64,000 bases of DNA from Prevotella sp. (GCA_017619375.1 JAFZSL010000068.1:24011-88010), one strand, 5' to 3'; positions 29,462 through 38,222 are shown, numbered from the stretch's first letter. A program made the numbers and translations. The notes: generated from the sequence alone by a model not told the origin.

Positions 29462-30334
29462 CTATTCGCCAATGGTGATGACATACTCGCTCATGAACGA
29501 TGCACCGGGCATCAGGTGGTTGATGACGGGCTTGTCTTTGAACTCTCCCTCGTAGCCTCGAGGGTCGCCCACGCCATACCATGGCTCCAGGCAGACGAAG
29601 GGGGCGTTTTTCTGGTATGGACTCCAGAAAGCAATGATCGGACACTTATAACTGAGCCGCACGGCCACGCTGCCGTCGGGATTGAGTAGTTCCACGCTGC
29701 TCGTCTGGCTGTCGTGCAACTTCACTGAGTCATGGGCGAAGAACTCATCGTCGAAACAGATCAGGCCGTCTTGAGAGGCAATCTCAATCTCTTCCATCTC
29801 CACCGAACCATCGATGTGGCTTTTCAATCCCTTCAGCGCCCCCTTGTTGTCAACACGGAGCACGCCTTTCAAAGGCTTGCCTGCCTCGCAGCCAGGGGCA
29901 AGGAAGGCAGGATGGCCGCCAATCTGGAAATGCATCTCCTTTTTGCCTGTATTCTCTACGTGCCAGACCACGTGGATCTTGTTGCCATCGAGTTTGTAGC
30001 TCACTGCAAGGTTGAACGGGAAGGGGAAGACCTTCAATGTCTCCTCGTTTTCATGAAGGGCGAAGACCGCCTTGTTGTCCGACTGGGCCACAAGGTTGAA
30101 CTCGGTGTCGCGGGCAAAGCCATGGCGTGGAAGATGGTATTCTTGGCCATCCACGATATAGGTGTCGTTTTCCACGCTGCATACGATGGGGAAAAGGATG
30201 GGTGAATGGCGTGGCCAATACTGCGGGTCGGCTTGCCAAAGATACTCTTGCCCGTTGCTATCGATAATACTCTGGAGCTCGGCTCCCATTTCTGCGACCT
30301 TGATGGTCAGTTGTTCATTGCTGAGTTCAATCAT
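29462..30334 (-). CDS. Aldose 1-epimerase family protein (LacX-like)
   Basis: A 290-residue cytoplasmic mutarotase-fold protein of the LacX/YeaD-like group, shorter than GalM. Landmarks are QEYLWQADPQYWPRHSPILFPIVC near residues 28-51, HLPRHGFARDTEF near 67-79 (catalytic His), FQIGGHPAFLAP near 137-148 and CLEPWYGVGDPRG with the catalytic-type Glu near 250. It follows the cellobiose 2-epimerase-like gene on the same strand with a 48-bp gap, which fits mutarotation of sugars entering that pathway. The exact sugar is unknown. Confidence 0.88.
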   Translation of the reverse strand: MIELSNEQLTIKVAEMGAELQSIIDSNGQEYLWQADPQYWPRHSPILFPIVCSVENDTYIVDGQEYHLPRHGFARDTEFNLVAQSDNKAVFALHENEETLKVFPFPFNLAVSYKLDGNKIHVVWHVENTGKKEMHFQIGGHPAFLAPGCEAGKPLKGVLRVDNKGALKGLKSHIDGSVEMEEIEIASQDGLICFDDEFFAHDSVKLHDSQTSSVELLNPDGSVAVRLSYKCPIIAFWSPYQKNAPFVCLEPWYGVGDPRGYEGEFKDKPVINHLMPGASFMSEYVITIGE

Positions 30335-30382
30335 AAGTCAGGTTGTTAGGGTTGGATATGGTATGATGATTAATGAATAGGA

Positions 30383-31654
30383 TTACTCTCTTTCGATGAT
30401 TTCCAGACACATGCGTGAGTTGTGGTAGGGGCATTTCCAAAAACCGGCCTTGTCGTCTCGATGGTTGATGTTCCCTTCCTGGTCGCAACTCCACCACCAT
30501 TCGCCACCATCCCGGTCGATGAGGTGGTCCTTGATGTATTGCCAGCAACGAATGGCTTTCTGCAAGGCTTCCTCGTCGCCGAAATACTGATAGAGATTGT
30601 AGAATCCCACCACCGTCTCTGCCTGCACCCACCAGTGACGGTCGGCGTCGACATGGCCCGTGTCGAGGTTGGCTTCGTGCACCATCGAGCCATCGGCATT
30701 GAGACCTTTCTCCGAAGCCTTGGCCACCATCCTGACCACTTTTTCCACCTTCTGCAACACGACCCTGTCGCCAAGCACCAACGCGGCCTCATGCATCAGC
30801 CAGGAACACTCGATGTCGTGTCCGTAGCTCTCGAGCCGTCCGCCCCCGCGCTTCCAGTCCATGCCGAAGAAAAGGTCGAGATGATGGGTTTTGGGGTTGA
30901 GGATGCGGTCGGTGAAGATGTCGATGAGGTTGCGCAGCGCCACTGCGACACGTTCGAAGGTCTCTTGCGGCACGGTGATGTCCACTGGCATCACGGCCCC
31001 GATGGAGGGCACGTAGTTGCACAGGTTGGACTCGCGCATCTCCCTCAGGCAGCGGAAGAGGTTGGTGTAGGGTTCGATGATATGCAGATGCGTGTTCTGC
31101 GACTTGGGATAGTTGGCGTCCAAGTCGGACAGCCGCATGTCGGCCATCTCCCCCCATTCGCGGGTGCAAGCCTCTATGTATCCATTGTGCTCGTGGTCGA
31201 ACGCATGCTCCTCGATGCAGTCAAAGAGTTCCAAGGCATAGTCGAGGGCCTCGGGGTCGCTGGTGGCACGGGCATACTCCGACAAGCCGTAAACGGCGAA
31301 GCCTATGGCATAGAACTGCTTCTTGGTGTCTTTGGGTTGCCCTGTACTGTCAAGGCTCCAAAACACGCCGCCATATTCCGGGTCGTAGAAATGGTCGATG
31401 ACATAGCGCTTTGCCCGTGTGGCGGCCTCCAGGTATTCCGGCTTTCTCAGTACGCGGTAGGCGGCGGAGAAGGCCCACAGGATGCGGGCGTTGAGGACGG
31501 CGCCCTTTTCTGCGTCTGGATGAATCACGCCATTGCCGTCCATGCGGCCAAGGAAACCGCCGTTTTTCTCGTCTGTCATCTTGCCGATCCAAAAGGGCAG
31601 GATGTTCTTTTCGAGAACATCACGCATTTCTTTTTTTAGTGAAGAGATGTTCAT
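30383..31654 (-). CDS. AGE-family epimerase, probably cellobiose 2-epimerase
   Basis: A 423-residue cytoplasmic (alpha/alpha)6-barrel enzyme. Visible family features are NGGFLGRMDGNGVIHPDAEKG (residues 32-52), VLNARILWAFSAAYR, DPEYGGVFWSLDSTG, KKQFYAIGFAVYGLSEY and the cellobiose 2-epimerase stretch YPKSQNTHLHIIEPYTNLFR near 182-201. Further on are SYGHDIECSWLMHEAALV and MVHEANLDTGHVDADRHWWVQAE, which carry the catalytic His residues. Such enzymes convert cellobiose or mannobiose to the glucosyl- or mannosyl-mannose form for phosphorolysis. It shares an operon with the LacX-like epimerase. Confidence 0.88.
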   Translation of the reverse strand: MNISSLKKEMRDVLEKNILPFWIGKMTDEKNGGFLGRMDGNGVIHPDAEKGAVLNARILWAFSAAYRVLRKPEYLEAATRAKRYVIDHFYDPEYGGVFWSLDSTGQPKDTKKQFYAIGFAVYGLSEYARATSDPEALDYALELFDCIEEHAFDHEHNGYIEACTREWGEMADMRLSDLDANYPKSQNTHLHIIEPYTNLFRCLREMRESNLCNYVPSIGAVMPVDITVPQETFERVAVALRNLIDIFTDRILNPKTHHLDLFFGMDWKRGGGRLESYGHDIECSWLMHEAALVLGDRVVLQKVEKVVRMVAKASEKGLNADGSMVHEANLDTGHVDADRHWWVQAETVVGFYNLYQYFGDEEALQKAIRCWQYIKDHLIDRDGGEWWWSCDQEGNINHRDDKAGFWKCPYHNSRMCLEIIERE

Positions 31655-31800
31655 AGTTTACCTGTTTTTGCGCCATTTAGATTGGGTGTGATTGGCAAAT
31701 TCTTGATTGTCAAGTAGTTGGTGGGTTTTATGTTTTGTCGGAAATCTCGATGGCCTTTGATGGCGCAATTCAAGGACATGCAAAATATCGACTAACGTGG

Positions 31801-31808
31801 CAAAGATA
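31801..31808 (-). promoter_or_regulatory. -7 box upstream of the AGE epimerase gene
   Basis: Minus-strand TATCTTTG matches the consensus. It would give a leader of about 140 bases before the start at 31654. No convincing -33 box was found. Confidence 0.4.
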
Positions 31809-31885
31809 ATACATAAAAACGAGATAATGACCGCTTTTGGTGGAAATACATTTCGTACCCTCATCGGCGGCCTCCTTGTTGGATG

Positions 31886-34483
31886 TCAAGGGGTCTTGGT
31901 GATGGTCAACACTCCGGCGGCCAGGGCGGGAACAGGGAGCAGGACATCGTTTCCATCGGTCTTCGCGGTTGCCTTCTTGAGCGAGACGGCACTCTTGTCC
32001 TCCATGCTGTTGGCCACCAAGAGCGAGCCAGGGGCGTAATATTCGAACTCCGCAGCCGACACCCCCTTCCAGTCTCCCTTGATGCGCAAGGTGGCTGGCG
32101 TGTCGGTGGGGTTCACCACCTTGACAATTACGGCGGCGCCGTTTTCCGACAAGGTGGTGCTCACGCTGACATCGCCGGTGTCGCCGCTGAATGCCAGGCG
32201 ATATTTGGAGAAATGGTCGTACCAAAGTTCGGTGACTTGGCAGTTGGGAGCCTTGAACAAATCCTTGTAGTCAAAGTTAATGAAAGCGTTGTTCCAGTCG
32301 GGAGCATCGGTGCGGCGTATGAACAGGGCCGCAGCCCCCATGGCCACCACGTCGCGGGATTCGCACATGTTGAGGAATCCGCCGGCAAACAAGCCCGTGC
32401 GCCAGTCGATGCTGTTCAGGTTCCATTCCGATATGAACAGCTTGATGTTAGGATTGGGGCCATCGGCAATCATCTTGGCGTAGCGGTCATACTGTTGTCC
32501 CAAACGCAGCGGCCCGGTGGCGTAGCCGCCCTGTTGCTCATAGTGGTGCAGGCTCAGGTAGTCGAAATAACTGCCGCTGCGGTGGATGAACTGCTCGTCC
32601 TCACGGAATCCGCCGCAGGCGATGATTTTGATCGATGGGTCGATCTTGCGCATCGCGGTGCTGAAGTCTCGGACGCACTTCTCATAACGGTCGATGCCCA
32701 TCTCCCACATCTCATTGTCTATCTCCCAATATTTCACATTATACGGTTCGGGATGCCCGTTGGCGGCGCGTTTTGCACCCCATTCGTCGGTGGCGGGGGC
32801 GTTGCAGTAGCGAAGCCAGTTCACCGCATCTTGAAGGATGCGGTCATACTCGTCGGCGGGGCGTTCAAACTTGACGCTCACGACGATGATGGGTTCTGAG
32901 CCCACCTCGCGGCAGAAGCGGATGAACTCATCGGTGCCGAAGCAGTTCTGGTCGTAGTCCATCCACATCCAGTGTGCCCAGCGTTCGCGCTGTTCCTGAG
33001 GGCCGATGCCCCATTTCCAGTCATATTGGGCGACGTATCCGCCACCCGGCCACCGCATGCAGGTGGGATGCAATTCCTTCACGGCCTGCAGGATGTCGGG
33101 ACGGAACCCGCCCAGGTCGAGGCCGGTCTGGGTGGTCATGGTAGCCATGTCCACCTGCACCGTTCCGTTCTTGACCATGATGACGAAATCGCCGTCACAG
33201 CTATTCTTGGTTATCGCCTTTGGTGTTTGGCTTTCATCCCTGGAGAGTCTGAGATCACCTTCGATTTTCTGGAGTTCCAGCGTGAATTCATATTTCTTCC
33301 AATTCTTGCTCACCTTGCCCAATGACTGGCGGGCGATAATATTGCCTTTCTTGTTGCGAAGTCCCACAATCAGTTCGCCCTTGCCTTTGGCATAAATCGA
33401 GCCTACATATTTCTCACCTGCGATGATGTTCTGGGGACCTTGGAAGATGCCTGCCTCAGTCTTGCCCGCAGTAATCTCCTGCGAATAGCGCATGTTCACG
33501 GCATCGTCCTTGACCAGACGGTACTTGCCGCCTTCGCCGAAAGCCGTCCACTGTTGTGCCACTGCAGGGATTTGTACGTCTCCGGGTGTGCCCTCGAACA
33601 GCACTTTGCCGTCAGGAGTCGTCAACTTGATATTGCGGTAGGTGGCCTCGGTGTAATTGACCCAGAATGTCAGATGGTTGCGGTCGGCCTTCTCAAGACC
33701 ATCATAACTGACCACCTCCTTGCCGTCCCAGTAGACGGTCGCCTTGCAGCCACGACTCACCACGCGCAGTTTGTGCCACTGCTGCTCTTCGTTCACCTGC
33801 TCCTTCGTGGCCGGAGCCGATGCCAGTGGGACCAGCATGTTCATGCGGCGGCCGGGACGCCCTCCGAAGCCGGTCGACTCACGCTCTTCCATTGTGCAGA
33901 TGGAGAAATCGGCCGTGGTACTCTGCTGCTGAAGCGCAGCGCGTGCTGCTGCCTCGTTTGCCGCGTCGATTTGCGACTGGGTCTGCGCCGGGGTGAATGT
34001 GCGGCTCTCATAATACGGGTCGTGTATGCGGACGAAATAGGGCGTTCCATCGGTCTTGTTACGGAAGGCGAAACGGATGTCCATCAGCCCGCCGCTCCAT
34101 GCGCGTCGCGCCAACTTGTATGAACGCCAGTTGACGTCCATGGTCAGGTCGAAGTCGCAAGTCTCCATGCTGTCGATCTTGAGCGGCTGCTCATAGCGGG
34201 TGGGGGAGTGCAGCACCATGTCGTCCTCCATGAACCAGCCGTCAAAGTATCCGTCACGTGGATGGATGCCAGGAAACTGTTCCGGTTCGAATGAACGTTC
34301 TTGGATGAGTTCCTGCCACACACCGTTGTTGGCACTGAAATAGATGTGCTCGAAAAGTTGGCCGTAAAGCATCTCGTCAATGACTCCCGAGGGCTGTTTG
34401 CTCTCCACCGTGATCTCATACTCGCTTTGGGCCCTGGCAATCATTCCAATCACCAAAAAAGCCAACAACAGGTGTTTTCTCAT
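31886..34483 (-). CDS. Alpha-L-arabinofuranosidase, family GH51
   Basis: An 865-residue secreted glycosidase (signal ending MIARAQ). The N-terminal part contains an inserted beta-sandwich (about 130-310, with HKLRVVSRGCKATVYWDGKEVV) and a CBM-like domain (VNMRYSQEITAGKTEAGIFQG). The (beta/alpha)8 GH51 domain starts near 460 with MRWPGGGYVAQYDWKWGIG. The acid/base Glu is in YWEIDNEMWEMG near 587 and the nucleophile Glu in LFISEWNLNS near 695. Family members release arabinofuranose from arabinoxylan and pectic arabinan. The gene stands alone on the minus strand; the AGE epimerase gene is 231 bp downstream. Confidence 0.92.
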   Translation of the reverse strand: MRKHLLLAFLVIGMIARAQSEYEITVESKQPSGVIDEMLYGQLFEHIYFSANNGVWQELIQERSFEPEQFPGIHPRDGYFDGWFMEDDMVLHSPTRYEQPLKIDSMETCDFDLTMDVNWRSYKLARRAWSGGLMDIRFAFRNKTDGTPYFVRIHDPYYESRTFTPAQTQSQIDAANEAAARAALQQQSTTADFSICTMEERESTGFGGRPGRRMNMLVPLASAPATKEQVNEEQQWHKLRVVSRGCKATVYWDGKEVVSYDGLEKADRNHLTFWVNYTEATYRNIKLTTPDGKVLFEGTPGDVQIPAVAQQWTAFGEGGKYRLVKDDAVNMRYSQEITAGKTEAGIFQGPQNIIAGEKYVGSIYAKGKGELIVGLRNKKGNIIARQSLGKVSKNWKKYEFTLELQKIEGDLRLSRDESQTPKAITKNSCDGDFVIMVKNGTVQVDMATMTTQTGLDLGGFRPDILQAVKELHPTCMRWPGGGYVAQYDWKWGIGPQEQRERWAHWMWMDYDQNCFGTDEFIRFCREVGSEPIIVVSVKFERPADEYDRILQDAVNWLRYCNAPATDEWGAKRAANGHPEPYNVKYWEIDNEMWEMGIDRYEKCVRDFSTAMRKIDPSIKIIACGGFREDEQFIHRSGSYFDYLSLHHYEQQGGYATGPLRLGQQYDRYAKMIADGPNPNIKLFISEWNLNSIDWRTGLFAGGFLNMCESRDVVAMGAAALFIRRTDAPDWNNAFINFDYKDLFKAPNCQVTELWYDHFSKYRLAFSGDTGDVSVSTTLSENGAAVIVKVVNPTDTPATLRIKGDWKGVSAAEFEYYAPGSLLVANSMEDKSAVSLKKATAKTDGNDVLLPVPALAAGVLTITKTP

Positions 34484-34647
34484 TATCGTGTTTTTTATGC
34501 TGTAACCTTTTTCGTTTCACCGTCCGATGGATGCTTGTCCCGCCTGGGTGCTTCCTTCCATAAGACAGAGGAACTGTTTGCGGCTGTAAAATTACAAATT
34601 GTTTTGCATATTTTATAACAAATGGCGTGGATATGTTTCTTTTTTTC

Positions 34648-34655
34648 TATCTTTG
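34648..34655 (+). promoter_or_regulatory. -7 box of the HD-protein gene
   Basis: TATCTTTG at 34648-34655 matches the consensus; a weak GTGG sits at -33. The implied transcription start near 34662 excludes the upstream ATG of the open frame. Confidence 0.5.
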
Positions 34656-34739
34656 CCATGCCGCCCGATAAGGACACCTGGAATGATGGCGTACCCAAGG
34701 GGATTCAACACAACACCCATACCAACGAATGCTGAACGA

Positions 34740-35204
34740 ATGCAGGAAATAGTAAGACAAATACGTGAACTTGTCCTTTCCCGATGGACAAACGGTGAAG
34801 TGCATGGCGTCAGCCACTGGGACAGGGTCTATGGCTACGGTATGCGACTCATTGCTCCTGGGGTAGACCCTCTTGTAGTGGCTTTGTTCGCCTACCTCCA
34901 CGACTCATGCCGGATGAATGATGGATACGACACGTACCACGGGCCGATGGCCGCAGTGTGGATGGACAGCCTCAGGGATACCTATCTGAAGCCTTTGTCT
35001 GATGAGCAGATGAGACTGCTCAAAGAGGCCTGTCGGCTCCATACCACCACTCACAAAACAGGGAATCCCACCATCGATGCGTGCTTTGATGCCGACCGCC
35101 TGGATCTCTGGCGCGTCGGCATCAAACCCGACCCGAAAAGGATGGCCACGGCAAAGGGCAGGAAGATTGCACAAGAGACGGACTACAATGCCATGAGGGA
35201 TTAA
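34740..35204 (+). CDS. HD-domain-like phosphohydrolase
   Basis: A 154-residue cytoplasmic protein with an HD-type metal site: GVSHWDRVYGYG (first His), AYLHDSCRMND (HD pair), HTTTHKTG and FDADRLDLWRVG (last Asp). Such small HD proteins are often phosphohydrolases of unknown substrate. The open frame begins at 34599, but the promoter at 34648-34655 leaves ATGs at 34683, 34686 and 34740. The last is chosen because it starts at the domain (MQEIVRQIREL); 34683 remains possible. Its stop overlaps the convergent DUF1232-like remnant. Confidence 0.72.
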   Translation: MQEIVRQIRELVLSRWTNGEVHGVSHWDRVYGYGMRLIAPGVDPLVVALFAYLHDSCRMNDGYDTYHGPMAAVWMDSLRDTYLKPLSDEQMRLLKEACRLHTTTHKTGNPTIDACFDADRLDLWRVGIKPDPKRMATAKGRKIAQETDYNAMRD

Positions 35205-35494
35205 GGCTTTTCCTCCTTTTCGGTTGGCTGATTGGATGTTGGTGTTTGGCAATGGAGAAGATTTAATGCATAGTCCAGCACCACCAGGTCATCTACAAAT
35301 CCCATCCCATGGATGTCGTCATGAATGACATCTTCGTCGTCAAAGAAATAAGTCAGTGCCCATTGGGCAATCAATTTCCTGTCGCTGTCATTTTCGTTTT
35401 TGAGGAAGGCATATAATGCCAATACCCTTTTCTTCTGTTCGGAAAAGGATGGGTCGTCGTCCGGGCTGTTGATGATTTCATGGACCAGTATGCC
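35201..35494 (-). pseudogene. DUF1232-like remnant without a start codon
   Basis: The minus-strand frame is open for 97 codons after an in-frame TAG at 35495-35497 but contains no ATG or GTG at its beginning; a TTG at 35422 is the only weak option. The translation EIINSPDDDPSFSEQKKRVL, then LIAQWALTYFFDDEDVI and MGFVDDLVVLDYALNLL, resembles the core of DUF1232 (YkvA-like) proteins: a membrane-proximal helix followed by GxxDDxxV. The N-terminal half seems lost. I read it as a 5'-truncated gene; a short TTG-initiated protein is the alternative. Confidence 0.45.
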
Positions 35495-35542
35495 CTACGG
35501 ATTTTTTCGGGCAATCATGAAAAAAAATTACCCGTGCTGTGA

Positions 35543-35550
35543 TATTTTTG
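35543..35550 (+). promoter_or_regulatory. -7 box of the third WG gene
   Basis: TATTTTTG matches the consensus and is 59-66 bases upstream of the start at 35609. The -33 region is A-rich with no TTTG. Confidence 0.45.
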
Positions 35551-35608
35551 CTTTTCATTGCCTCTATATAAGATGAAAGTTATTGTCTTATTCTAAATCA
35601 TTGTAATC

Positions 35609-36751
35609 ATGGGTTCTGAAAAGTGTTCAAGAATGCGTAAACTGCGCATGTATGTGAAATTGAAAAAATGTCTTGTGAAAGTGTTGGCGGCTGCTATCAT
35701 GTTTTTCATTTGCGTGATGGTCTACTTTGTCGGTCATTGGGGGTATTATGGCATCAGTCAAATCTACCATGTCTACATCAAGGATGATGCGAATGATGCT
35801 TTCAATAGCAGCAAGGCGCTCAATGCGAATTATCGTTTCTATGAAAACGGGGGGCATAGCTATGTGCGGGATGTCCAGACAAGGAAGAAAGTGCTGAAGA
35901 ATATTTGCTGGATGGCAGGTGCGGACAACCTGGAGGATTCGCTCTTATGTTTCGCCAGTGATGGCTATCGGGGCTTTTTCAATAGGAATTCGGGCGAAGT
36001 GTCAATCCCTGCCGACCGATATAGGAAAGCCTGGCTGTTTTCCGACGGGGTGGCGGTTGTCATGGAAAGTGACAGCACGTTGAAATTCATCAATCCGGCG
36101 GGAAAGGTCGTTGCCGACCCGAAGGTCAAGTATGCAACGCTTTCAGCCAATCGTGGATATCTTTTCAAGAATGGCAACTGTCCAGCAAAAGGGGAAAACC
36201 AACTGTGGGGACTGTTGGACAAGAAGGGCGGATGGAGTGTCACTCCTGAATACGATGACATCGTGTTCACAAGAAACAATTGCTTGATATGCTATAAGAA
36301 TGGCAAACAAGGATTGCTGGACGACAAACTGCAACTCGTGGTGAAGCCTGACTACAGAGAGGTCCTGGTCACAGACAAAGGGATAGAGGTGTTGTTGGAG
36401 GACTACACTCGGCAACTGCTTGATTTCAACGGGGAAATCCTGGAACACCACATTTACACGAATATCAGGGAACTTTCCTACAAGTCATCTGTCGACGATG
36501 ATACGTCTGATGGATATGGATACGAACTGTCTCCCTATCTGGAATACCAAACGACCTACACGTCGAGGATGCCTGCCCGGGTGGGACTGATGGACCCCAA
36601 CGGCAACCCCGTGACACCTCCATTGTACACCTCGATAGAGGCTGTCAACGCCAATTGCTTCAGATGTTTCTTCGCCGACATGGACCAAGACTCTGCTGAT
36701 GATGAGGTGGCGTCAATACTCATCAACCAGAAAGGCCAACGGATTGAATAG
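35609..36751 (+). CDS. Membrane-anchored WG-repeat protein
   Basis: A 380-residue protein with a basic N-terminus and one transmembrane helix (LVKVLAAAIMFFICVMVYFVGHW, about residues 22-44) that leaves most of the chain outside the cytoplasm. WG-like beta repeats follow: LLCFASDGYRGFFNRNSGEVSIPADRY, LKFINPAGKVVADPKV, LWGLLDKKGGWSVTPEYDDI, KQGLLDDKLQLVVKPDYREV and RVGLMDPNGNPVTPPLYTSI. It is related in repeat type, not in overall architecture, to the two WG proteins at 26007-29334. It has its own -7 box and is followed by a repeat-rich gap. Function unknown. Confidence 0.78.
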   Translation: MGSEKCSRMRKLRMYVKLKKCLVKVLAAAIMFFICVMVYFVGHWGYYGISQIYHVYIKDDANDAFNSSKALNANYRFYENGGHSYVRDVQTRKKVLKNICWMAGADNLEDSLLCFASDGYRGFFNRNSGEVSIPADRYRKAWLFSDGVAVVMESDSTLKFINPAGKVVADPKVKYATLSANRGYLFKNGNCPAKGENQLWGLLDKKGGWSVTPEYDDIVFTRNNCLICYKNGKQGLLDDKLQLVVKPDYREVLVTDKGIEVLLEDYTRQLLDFNGEILEHHIYTNIRELSYKSSVDDDTSDGYGYELSPYLEYQTTYTSRMPARVGLMDPNGNPVTPPLYTSIEAVNANCFRCFFADMDQDSADDEVASILINQKGQRIE

Positions 36752-36851
36752 CTAAATCCGATTCCTGTCGTGCGACGTAGGGGGACCATTTCAACCACAA
36801 CAAGGATGGCAGTGCAGTAAACCGTGCCCCTGCGGAAAGTCGTTCTCAATA

Positions 36852-36991
36852 GGTCTACGGACTTTTAGGACTAAAAGGACTTTATGCGCCAGAGGCGCCT
36901 TGTGATTGTCTACGGAGTCAAGGAGTTGGGGAGTTTTCATGCGCCATGGCGTATTCTCCTTTCCTCCTCAACTCCGTAGATATTTTTCAAG
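36852..36991. repeat. Dispersed repeat R1, copy A
   Basis: About 140 bases whose reverse complement aligns along its whole length with 44041-44180. It contains three 9-base units (GGACTTTTA, GGACTAAAA, GGACTTTAT), the hairpin GCGCC-AGA-GGCGC and a larger inverted repeat bounded by GTCTACGGAGT and ACTCCGTAGA. No open frame is shared. Confidence 0.88.
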
Positions 36992-37013
36992 AATGATCAT
37001 AACTGTGCGCACT

Positions 37014-37038
37014 GTAGAGACGTGATTCTTCTCGCCTC
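37014..37038. repeat. Diverged copy of the GTAGAGACG...CGCCTCC hairpin motif
   Basis: GTAGAGACGTGATTCTTCTCGCCTCC matches the motif at 23084-23107 at both ends. The preceding GCGCACTGT is the reverse complement of the ACAGTGCGC that follows the other copy. Confidence 0.5.
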
Positions 37039-37162
37039 CCTGCGGAAAGCCGTTCTCAGATGGCTTGAGGAGGTGGGAAATCCTGTCTATACTTTGCGTA
37101 AAAACGGAGAGGCGTGGAGATTTTTTTGCGAGTGATGCAGAGAAGATTCATTGAAAATGTGT

Positions 37163-37170
37163 TATCTTTG
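37163..37170 (+). promoter_or_regulatory. -7 box of the GNAT-hydrolase operon
   Basis: TATCTTTG matches the consensus. It lies 22-29 bases before the ATG at 37192 and shows that the earlier ATG of the frame (37114) is not the start. Confidence 0.55.
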
Positions 37171-37191
37171 CACGTGTTTTTCAATGAGCCC

Positions 37192-37638
37192 ATGCCACCT
37201 GTATTGCACATCAAAACATTCAAGGAGTTGACGACGGATGAACTGTATGAACTTCTGAGAATAAGAAGCGAGGTGTTCGTCGTCGAGCAGAATTGCGTCT
37301 ATCAGGACTTGGACGGCGATGACCAGAAGTCCATCCATCTCTGGCTGACGGTGGATGAGAGGGTGGTGGCCCTGGCTCGCGTATGCCCTGCTGGTACTCA
37401 TATGAAGGAGATATCCATCGGCAGGGTTGTCACCACTGAACGAGGCAAGGGATATGGCAAGCAGGTGATGCTTCATGCCATTGATGCGGCGATTGAACAT
37501 TTCCGTGCCGCACGCATCGATATCGAAGCGCAGGAGTATGCCAGGGGCTTTTATGAGGAAGTAGGATTCAAACAGTCGTCGGACACCTTCATGCTCGATG
37601 GCATCCCCCACATCAAAATGACATGGACGAAAGGATGA
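37192..37638 (+). CDS. GNAT-family N-acetyltransferase (ElaA-like)
   Basis: A 148-residue cytoplasmic acetyltransferase. The ElaA-type start LYELLRIRSEVFVVEQNCVYQDLDGDDQKSIHLWL is at about residues 22-55. The acetyl-CoA loop follows as IGRVVTTERGKGYGKQVM near 88-105. The C-terminal YARGFYEEVGFKQSS and IPHIKMTW complete the fold. The substrate is unknown. Its stop overlaps the next start as ATGA at 37635-37638, so translation of the two is probably coupled. Confidence 0.88.
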   Translation: MPPVLHIKTFKELTTDELYELLRIRSEVFVVEQNCVYQDLDGDDQKSIHLWLTVDERVVALARVCPAGTHMKEISIGRVVTTERGKGYGKQVMLHAIDAAIEHFRAARIDIEAQEYARGFYEEVGFKQSSDTFMLDGIPHIKMTWTKG

Positions 37639-38222
37639 AAAAGATCGTGTTCCTTCACGGCTTCTATGCCAGTGGACAGTGCATTCCCGCCTTGTCTTTG
37701 CGGAACGCGTTTGAGGGTAAGGCGCTGGTGCTGACACCTGACTTGCCGACGTATCCGCGGTTGGCGTTGGAACAAGCAAGGAGTCTTTGCGACAAGGAGA
37801 AGCCCGACCTCCTTGTGGGCAACAGTTGCGGCTCTTTCTATGCCCAGATGCTTGCACCTGTTGTCGGCATACCTGCCTTGTTGGGCAATCCACATTTCAA
37901 AATGACGGAGTTCCTGAAGCCACGCATCGGCGAACATGAGTACAAGTCGCCACGCAAGGACGGCAACCAGCAGTTTGTCATCGACGAGGCCTTGATTAAG
38001 GAGTTCGAAGAACTGGAGGTCATCCAGTTCGATTCCTGCCACGCCGAAGACAAAGACCGCGTCTGGGGCTTGTTCGGAGAACAGGACACATTGGCGCATT
38101 TCGAACCGTTGTTCTTGGAACATTACAGCCATTCTTTCCACTTCCCCGGCGGCCATACCCCTACAGCTGATGAAGTCCGCACATGGTACGTGCCGCTGAT
38201 AGAGAAACTGCTGATGGTGTGA
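37635..38222 (+). CDS. YqiA/YcfP-like alpha/beta-hydrolase
   Basis: A 195-residue cytoplasmic serine hydrolase of the UPF0227 esterase group. It begins KKIVFLHGFYASGQC; the nucleophile elbow is VGNSCGSFYAQM near residues 68-79 (GNSxG); the acid lies in GLFGEQDTLAHF near 146-157; and the catalytic His is in FHFPGGHTPTAD near 169-180. ATG at 37635 (ATGA overlap with the GNAT stop) is preferred to ATG at 37623. Family members hydrolyse small acyl esters in vitro; the natural substrate is unknown. Confidence 0.85.
   Translation: MKKIVFLHGFYASGQCIPALSLRNAFEGKALVLTPDLPTYPRLALEQARSLCDKEKPDLLVGNSCGSFYAQMLAPVVGIPALLGNPHFKMTEFLKPRIGEHEYKSPRKDGNQQFVIDEALIKEFEELEVIQFDSCHAEDKDRVWGLFGEQDTLAHFEPLFLEHYSHSFHFPGGHTPTADEVRTWYVPLIEKLLMV

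Larger units (their letters stand above)
36752..37191. other. Repeat-rich intergenic region, 440 bp
   Basis: No gene is seen. It contains a 20-base direct repeat (36829-36848 and 37039-37058, one mismatch: CCTGCGGAAAGYCGTTCTCA). Between these copies lie dispersed repeat R1 (36852-36991) and the GTAGAGACG hairpin motif (37014-37038). The -7 box of the GNAT gene is at 37163-37170. Confidence 0.75.

Noticed and set aside
36752-37191. Insertion sequence
   Set aside because: Repeats and hairpins are present but there is no transposase frame; a non-autonomous element is the most that can be said.
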